Of a DNA stretch of 64,000 bases, positions 57,426-64,000 are shown piece by piece. The stretch covers positions 3,695,450 to 3,759,449 of the forward strand of contig JAACJO010000001.1 of NCBI GenBank assembly GCA_013368445.1, read 5' to 3'. The stretch comes from Leucocoprinus leucothites. Its lineage: Eukaryota > Basidiomycota > Agaricomycetes > Agaricales > Agaricaceae. The notes beneath the pieces are model-generated. The model saw only the letters and a program-made list of their open reading frames with translations. It made no database searches and was not told where the DNA came from. Each line of letters starts with the position of its first letter. Positions within the stretch are counted from its first letter, which is position 1. The position numbers and the translations under genes were made by a program.

Positions 57426-58208
57426 TACTTGTTGTGCGTCTAATCTTGCAAAGTCAGTGACATTAAACTAAACTTGTTCTTCGATGCTTTTTTAGCTCTC
57501 CTATGAGGACGAATGAGAGAGAACCCCCTGCGTGGAAAGTGTCGTAGAAATGCATAGTTTGTTTGTAAATCCCTTGGATGTGTCTGTGCCCAGTGCTGTA
57601 TGTATGGAATGATATCTACCAACCTCAAGCGGCATCGGGCGTATCATACTACTCGCTTAGCAAAGTATTGGTTCACCCACGACAAACTCACTGCTTCCAT
57701 TGACCCGGAGCATTTTTTCTTTGACGGGCGCTTACAATTCCAGTTTAACTAGTCAAACGTTCAGTCAATCTACTATCGTGAAACAAATATTGGCTAAATC
57801 AGGGTCAGAGGATATTAACTAAAAGATCAAGCATGCCCGCTCATCCAGTTTTGCATTCCCCTCGGCTGTCAACTTAATGTCAACAGCCCCTTTGGTCATC
57901 ATTAGGACAGATGCACGGCTTTGCGCCCATGATACATCATGTCGGGTTTCCAGTGCCAAGGACAGTTTCTTAGATTTGTCAGTTTTTTTAGTGTTCGAAG
58001 CCACCAGGCTACACTGTTCGCCGCACAGTACATTGTCCAAACAGGAAAGCGACTCAATCAGAGAGATAAATTCCTCGGCCGTTTCCGTACATTGATGGTG
58101 CGACCACATCGTCCTTACCCAATCGAGTCCTCTGAATCTCAGGCCTGTTCCCTGACTCCTGAGACTGAAATCGGGCACTGCTCACACTCGTTGATTCCAA
58201 ACTCCGCC
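57426..58208. other. Intergenic; AKR fragment and F-box upstream region
   Basis: 57740-57905 duplicates the AKR 3' end; 57905-58208 matches the upstream region of F-box gene 8. Confidence 0.55.
57827..57895 (-). pseudogene. Fragment of aldo-keto reductase last exon
   Basis: Minus strand reads AVDIKLTAEGNAKLDERACL, matching the last exon of the AKR gene (AVDVKLTAEEIAKLDEP), with a deletion near the end. The 3' flank (57740-57826) also matches 59625-59702. The rest of the gene is absent. Confidence 0.75.
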
Positions 58209-59483
58209 ATGTCAGTCTCTACCAATACCACATCCGCTGATTGCCTCCCCGACGACATACTCCAGGAAATCTTTCCTGCTCATCTGTTGTCGGACCCGGA
58301 TGATTTGGCACTCCACAAATTATCCACGATAAGGACCCATCTTCGCCTGGTGTGTCGACGTTGGAATTCAATCGTTGTTCACACACCTCGATGCTGGTCA
58401 ACTATCCATTTCTGCTTATACAGACTCCCTCGCATTCCACGTCGTGATCCACCACCACCGCCAAAGACACTCGCGCTCTTCCTCAAGAGGTCTCAAAACA
58501 CTCCTCTCTTTATCAAGATTTACTCATCAGACCCCGCCACTGCCAATACTTACGGCGAGTATCTGGATCTCCTGTCAAATACAGTAGACAGATGGGTGAC
58601 CCTCGTGCTCGAGGTGCGGATTGAAGGATATCATGAGTCAGATTTCCATTCCGAGCTACTCAAGAGATGCCCTCTGGAGCGTGCCACTGGCTTGGGACAC
58701 CTTTCCTGTAACAACAACAATCGCTTGGGCTGTTACTTTAACAGTATTTTTACTCCAACACACAATGGCCCACCAGTTCCGCATCACCTTGCTCTATGCG
58801 GACCTCGTGAATTCCCATCCCGGTTCAGATCACTTCTTGATGGATTTTATGACAACCTCACCAGTCTCTTCATCACCGATACCTTTGCCAAAGATGTCAT
58901 TCCTACTCTGCGAATGACACCGAGGATTATCAGTTTACACGCTGATATCTTTGAACTCGATTTCATTTTAAACAACGACACCATCAATCTCCCATGTCTA
59001 CGCTACTTGTCTCTTGTTGCCTCCGATAGACATACACTTCTTGAATTTCTTGAAGTCCCATTGCTCACTGAGCTCCGTATATGTTTGGAGTTTGGCGGAG
59101 CGCCGGACAATTGTCGACCGAAATACTTGTTGGATCATCTTGCACGAGCGCGTCATTCCCTTCGCGTGCTTGTCCTCTGTGCAATTGGCGCCAACAGGCT
59201 GGTTGGGTTCTTTCAGCATCCTTCCATTGTGATGCTCCCCACGGCAAAAGTTTTTAGCAACAGCTCGACACTCAGTCGGGAGTTTCTCAAGTCCGTTGAG
59301 AAGGCTGACAGTGATTTTAAAGCTCGCTATAGAGCTACGAAAGTGCGGGGGCGTTTTCAACTTGGGTGGGTGGATGAGACGACAGTGGACAGTTTGTTCC
59401 TGAAAAATGGTGTTCAAGAGCATATGGAGGAAATGTTGATTCAATATGCCGGACACTGGAATGACGCGGTTTACAATGCGTAG
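58209..59483 (+). CDS. F-box protein 9 (near-identical paralog of 8)
   Basis: 424 residues, single exon. Start MSVSTNTTSADCLPDDILQE, then RLVCRRWNSIVVHTPRCWST and the same leucine-rich segments as gene 8, ending QYAGHWNDAVYNA. Its frame is open upstream to 57939, but that part is the promoter/5' region shared with gene 8 and is not conserved as protein. It lies between an AKR fragment and the intact AKR gene. Confidence 0.86.
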   Translation: MSVSTNTTSADCLPDDILQEIFPAHLLSDPDDLALHKLSTIRTHLRLVCRRWNSIVVHTPRCWSTIHFCLYRLPRIPRRDPPPPPKTLALFLKRSQNTPLFIKIYSSDPATANTYGEYLDLLSNTVDRWVTLVLEVRIEGYHESDFHSELLKRCPLERATGLGHLSCNNNNRLGCYFNSIFTPTHNGPPVPHHLALCGPREFPSRFRSLLDGFYDNLTSLFITDTFAKDVIPTLRMTPRIISLHADIFELDFILNNDTINLPCLRYLSLVASDRHTLLEFLEVPLLTELRICLEFGGAPDNCRPKYLLDHLARARHSLRVLVLCAIGANRLVGFFQHPSIVMLPTAKVFSNSSTLSREFLKSVEKADSDFKARYRATKVRGRFQLGWVDETTVDSLFLKNGVQEHMEEMLIQYAGHWNDAVYNA

Positions 59484-59702
59484 CAGCATCTCAGTATTTG
59501 AAGTAAACACTAGTAGGCCTATGTATGTATTAGAGGAAGAACACATACGCGGACTGATAAGCTTTGCAGGCTTTCGTCCGAAGGGTCAGAATAACAGCAA
59601 AATGCATCTTGGAATCTATTTCAACTCGTCAAACGTTCAGTCAATCTACTATCATGGAACAAATATTGACCAATCTAAGGTCAGAGGATATTAGCTAAAA
59701 GA

Positions 59703-61325
59703 TCAAGCATGCCCGAAAACTGCCTGCGCCTTGTGGGGCTCGTCCAGCTTTGCAATCTCCTCAGCCGTCAACTTAACGTCAACAGCTCCTTTGGCAATCG
59801 TTAGCAAATACAATACGTATGAATGTTATGCAACTCACCGACGAGGTCCTTGAGATTATCAAGGGAGGTAGTTCCGACAATCGGCGCTGTCACCCCTACC
59901 AACTCAATGAGTTTACCAGAAAAACACTGATGGTCAATATTCTCACCAGGCTTGCTCATGACCCAAGCGAGTGAAACCTGAGCCATGCTCACTCCCTTGC
60001 TCTTCGCTATTTCTTCGACGCTAATGCAAAGGTAATGAGTTGGTGAACGTGATGTCATAGCGACGCTTAACCCACCGATTGATAATTTCTTGTGTCGCAG
60101 GTGACTCGAGGGGATATCCCTTGGTCCATTCGTCTGTTTCCGTTCTCTTAGTTGTAACAGAAAGCGGCTTGCAAACGACGCCACGTGCGAGTGGGGACCA
60201 CGGGATGGCGCCAACGCCAAACCACTTGATGGAAAACGGTCAGAGAGATTTTAGAAGCGTGAGGAGTATTTGCGTACGTTGAGGGTCGGGAACATTTCTC
60301 TCTCTTCTTCTCGATAAATCAAGTTATAGTGGTTTTGCATAGAGATAAATGGCGTGAGTTTGTTATTGATGGCGTAGTCTTGATTGCTAGGTGAGATTGA
60401 TTGTGCGTAGAGAGGAAAGGGGGTGACGTACTCTGCATAGCTGAGACTACAATAAAACGAAAGTAAGTTCATGAAACAATAATTTGGAAATTTATTAGTG
60501 TACTTACACTGCCAGGCGTGACAAGAGGACATCCCAATGTAGCGGACATAGCCTGCTTTGACTACGTCATGCAGTGCTTGCATCTAAAAGATAGGGCGTC
60601 AGAAGGTATTACAAGGCGCTGAAAACATTACGACTCACTGTTTCTTCAATGGGAGTATCGGGATCGAAACGATGACCTTGTGTACTGTCAGCTTTTGGAA
60701 GCGACGTCGATAAAAACCACGTACATTGAAGAACGTCGATATAATCAAGCTGAAGTCGTTCCAAACTCTTCTTCACCGAGTCAAAGATGTGTTTGCGACT
60801 GAGACCGTGCTGGTTCACATATCCTTGTTGGTCTGGGTTTGTAATATCAAACATGGTCGTTTTCAGGTCATGCCCGACAGGGAAATAGACTTTGGTGAGT
60901 ACGACAATCTCTTCGCGAGGAAGGTTGTGTTGTTTTATCGCTTTGCCCAGGAAGATTTCAGAAAGACCGTTCGAGTACACCTGATGTATGTGAGACGTGA
61001 AGGTGAAGAAAGAGACAAAACGGTCCTACATTAGCAGTGTCAAAGGTGTTTATGCCAGCGTCATAGCTAGAAATATATCAATGAACACGTCGAGGAAATG
61101 ATTACGATCCACTCACGCAGCCTTGATGTGCTTGATGGATTCTTCTTCCTGAAGGACCCATCCTTGCCAGTCTGGAGTACCATACGACATGCATCCAAGG
61201 ATGATCTTTGAGACCTTGAGCCCGGAGTTTCCAAGGCGGACTATAAAATAACTGCGTGAGCTTCGGTATCGCGAAGGGGGCTGGAAAAGCTAACCGTAAG
61301 GCATCGTGTTTTTTCGCTGGGCCAT
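59703..61325 (-). CDS. Aldo-keto reductase (12 exons)
   Basis: NADPH-dependent oxidoreductase of the AKR superfamily, close to fungal aryl-alcohol-dehydrogenase/versiconal-hemiacetal-acetate-reductase-like proteins; 347 residues. Exons: 61325..61295, 61240..61117, 61066..61030, 60980..60725, 60676..60639, 60583..60508, 60446..60432, 60378..60278, 60224..60076, 60020..59947, 59895..59839, 59788..59703. Motifs: RLGNSGLKVSKIILGCMSYG, the catalytic Asp and Tyr in FDTANVYSNG, Lys in VVLTKVYFP, His in LQCHRFDPDTP (His follows a splice junction), SMQNHYNLIYREEEREM, IPWSPLARG and APIVGTTSLDNL. Exon 7 is only 15 nt. Substrate not determinable. The last exon is also found as a fragment at 57.8 kb. Confidence 0.92.
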
Positions 61326-64000
61326 GGTGGTTGTTAGAATTTGAGTAAGGAAACGAGGACTGTGATGTCGCAGAGTTTGAAGCGGCTTTTATATCTCTTA
61401 TGTCCTTTCATGACCTGCGACTTGGTGTTCTGTTTTTGGATCGGTAACTGCCGATGTCGGCGCCATTACTCAGCCGGATAGGGCACAACAGAAAACGTTG
61501 ATGCCGTAGGGACGCGTACACACTGCTCGACAAGCACATTTGAAGATCTTACAAAGCATGCCTACGAGGTAAAGATAAGAGGGTGGAGTTGCAGTTCGCC
61601 GTCCGTTCGTAGCACGTCCGGCAGAAGGATGATGGGGACTAGTATGCTTTTCCGGTGCTAGCGGGGAACACAAATTTCTGACCATTGGCTGACGAGACGC
61701 AATGGCTTAATAATTGGGTGGGGGTTTAGGTACGTATCTGAACGGCGGCAGGCCTTTCGTCATCGTGTTCGAATTTAGGATGCGGTGGATATATGATGAG
61801 TCAGTTGAGATCTGTTGTGTCGTGTTATCTCGTGCTTGGCACTAAGTGCCTCCAAAGTTTGAAACTCCGACGATTCGCGAAACGGTACACTTAGTCGTCT
61901 CGCATCTCTTCCCATGTCGAGGACCTCCGCTCGTTGAATTTCTACCAACCCATCAGACCATGTAGTAATGGTGATATCACAATCAGCTTATATGGTGTGC
62001 GTGCCACTGGTGGGCGAGCAAGGCTGGGCGTTGACCAATGTGGCTAGCCAGGAGAGCTTGTACGGGTGCCGTGAATACGTTTTGTGAGAGTGACTCCAGT
62101 TCTTTTTTGCCGTTTCATCTACTTTCGATTCCTCAATCCTATGTTCAAGGTGATGTAGAGCCTTCCCTTGCACGGTGCCACCAGGTCTCTGTCCAGATAT
62201 GGACGCGTGTACCTCCTCGCTAAAGGTCATTTTACCTCGCTGTCCTCTTTCCATCGCGAGACGTTGTTCAAATTCAGTGATGGCTTATGTGTTGGCGGCA
62301 CTGTGGACGGAATTCGGACCCAATTGACCTCGGGAACGCGTTGATACTATTGCATTGGTCTGGTGCGAGTACAAGCGGGCCTAATTGTGGTATCCCCTGG
62401 TGGGAGTTGAGCTCAAACAACTTCCCAGATAGCTCCCCCTTTCTCGAGTGGGACGCTCAGCTCTACGAAATATTTCCGTGATGTGATGTAGTCCATTTCA
62501 TGGCAAATGCACCCATTCATCGATGGTGTTCTCCCCTAGCGCCCCACCGCTCGTCCCTCGATGAGCAAAGGTTACAGTCTCCGTGGCTTCGTCTGGTGTC
62601 GAGGATCATGATACCCCGCTGGCTTCGTGGTCGTCGAGATATGGCTAAAGCCATGCAGATAGCATACGAGGTTGCTGCGAGGTACACGTACGAGCTATAG
62701 ATTGGGCAATCTCTATTTGCGTGCCACTCTTCTCAGCATCTGGAACGCTTCCGACCCATTCTCATGCCTGGATTTATGTATATGGATTACTCTATTAGGC
62801 TATCGATATATTGATTGTGTTATCGCTGAAAAGCGCGGTACACCTCGGAAGCATATATCGATCTTGCGGTTGCTCTCATAATTGCTGGTTTCCACTAATC
62901 TCTACCATCGTAGAAAGAGTCTAAATAGACCTTGACAGCGTGAATTCAAACGCTAAAAGTCCTTTGCCACCTTCCAAACAATACTCGACTACTATCAATA
63001 CCTACAATACCATAGATGGGTTTCCAAGTGTCATTACTTTAAAAGATCCCGTCAGCTCAATCGTATATGATTTCCGACGCATCTAATGTAACAATGAATG
63101 GGTGTTTGAAGTTGAGATAATCCACAACGAGTCGGGGCACCAGGAGATTGGAGCAGTCAGAAGGTAGTGAGACTTATTTGCGTCTCTGCAGTTGCCCGAT
63201 TTATTTTGGGTATGATAAGCTCGGAATGCGATATTGTATATCATAAATAATTCCCACTGTCCTACGCTCGAGTTATTTGGGTGACTAGGTGCAGCTACTA
63301 CATTCAACACTTTTGGACGCACACCATCTCAAGTGATTCAACTTCAGCACTTTCTCTCTGTACATGGTACCACCTCATCCCACAGAGCGCTCCCCACACT
63401 CACCGAGCATTGTGTGCTTCTTCCATGCAGTACATAAACTCACCCGAGAAAACCTTCATACTGCTCCTTGAGGCGTCTCGCTTTGGGAGTGCCTCACCCA
63501 CGGCCAACACCACAGCCTGACAAAGATCGAGCGTGTGTCAGGGTCTGGGCCGTTTTTGACGCAGTAATACCTTTTTTACCAATGGGCCCAGTCAGAGCTC
63601 AGCGCTTAGATATAAGTATGTATTGTACAGAGATCCTCGCAAGCTGCTGAGATAGGCATGGTTCGGCACCAAACAAATAATCACTCGCCAGTAGGGTCCG
63701 CCCGCCACTAGTGGTACTCGTGACCTCCATGTTGCCTCGTGCCTTTTCAATGAATTACCCATGAATGACAGCCGTTATATACTTGACAAAAGGGGAGCGC
63801 GTGGCAGGGACGGTTAGCAGGAATTTGTCCTGATGGCCTATGATATGATATCCGATAGCTGGAACTCTGAAGACCCACGTGGGCAGTACAAGAATAAAGA
63901 TACGTCTTCGAGTTCTTCGACGGATTGGCACCGATATGGGATTAAACATATGGGCACTAATATTGGTACCTCGTTTCCTATTGTTTCGCCTTTTATCGCA
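61326..64000. other. Intergenic, decayed repeats, no gene recognised
   Basis: 2.7 kb. It contains degenerate repeat R copy 3 (61860-62900). The remaining short open frames have no recognisable domain, and no gene is seen to the right edge. Confidence 0.5.
61860..62900 (+). repeat. Degenerate repeat R, copy 3
   Basis: Begins GAAACTCCGACGATTC (compare GAAACTCCGATGATTC at 51337 and 54882); CTTCGTGGTCGTCGAGATA and TTTATGTATATGGATT near 62622 and 62775 match 56008 and 56347. No intact frame. Confidence 0.45.

Noticed and set aside
57939..58208. Upstream extension of F-box gene 9
   Set aside because: The same region in gene 8 is interrupted, so it is 5' flank that happens to be open.
1..64000. 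CRISPR arrays, operons, transposase or reverse transcriptase genes
   Set aside because: None seen. The gene structure is eukaryotic, and repeats are segmental duplicates or decayed units without mobile-element coding sequence.

Overview
This window is a piece of a filamentous basidiomycete genome, most likely an Agaricomycete; Rhizoctonia/Ceratobasidium is my best guess, from the gene families and not proven. The genes are split by many 42-70 nt introns with GT-AG ends, and branch points such as CTAAC or CTGAC are often visible. There are nine F-box genes, several small secreted cysteine-rich proteins, GH92 mannosidases, a CYP450, and a membrane-protein family typical of basidiomycetes. I saw no transposase, reverse transcriptase, CRISPR array or viral gene.

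Layout. At 0-8.2 kb lie the 5' end of a GH92 mannosidase (cut by the left edge) and a twice-repeated divergent gene pair: a DUF6987/LEA-like gene on the minus strand and a basic, SR-rich partner on the plus strand. A third DUF6987-like gene is at 33.6 kb. At 9-11.3 kb are an F-box gene and tRNA-Glu(CTC). At 11.8-20 kb is an ordinary gene-dense island: an NCS1 nucleobase transporter divergent from a cytochrome P450, a GFA-domain protein, and a seven-TM membrane protein. At 21.7-30 kb are three more F-box genes and a cysteine-rich secreted protein with a decayed paralog. At 31-42.9 kb are two further small secreted proteins, DUF6987 copy C, a complete 14-exon GH92 gene, an F-box gene and a secreted GH24 phage-type lysozyme. 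At 43.2-48.9 kb is a direct tandem duplication, each unit carrying an F-box gene and ending at a tRNA-His-like sequence. At 49-64 kb are two near-identical F-box genes, two tiny secreted peptides, an aldo-keto reductase with a duplicated tail fragment, and many decayed repeats.

Exon models were built by hand from splice signals, reading frame and similarity between paralogs. The models for NCS1 (547 aa), P450 (523 aa), seven-TM protein (327 aa), GFA (213 aa), GH92 (824 aa), AKR (347 aa), the three DUF6987 genes and the small secreted proteins all sum to whole codons with one stop, which supports them.

The most interesting points are: (1) the duplicated DUF6987/SR-basic gene pair with a shared promoter block; (2) F-box genes in which an intron appears to split the start codon (AT|G), so that intron retention would turn the start into ATG-stop; (3) segmental duplications of F-box genes in different stages of decay, one bounded by a tRNA-His gene; (4) a set of lineage-specific small secreted cysteine-rich proteins.
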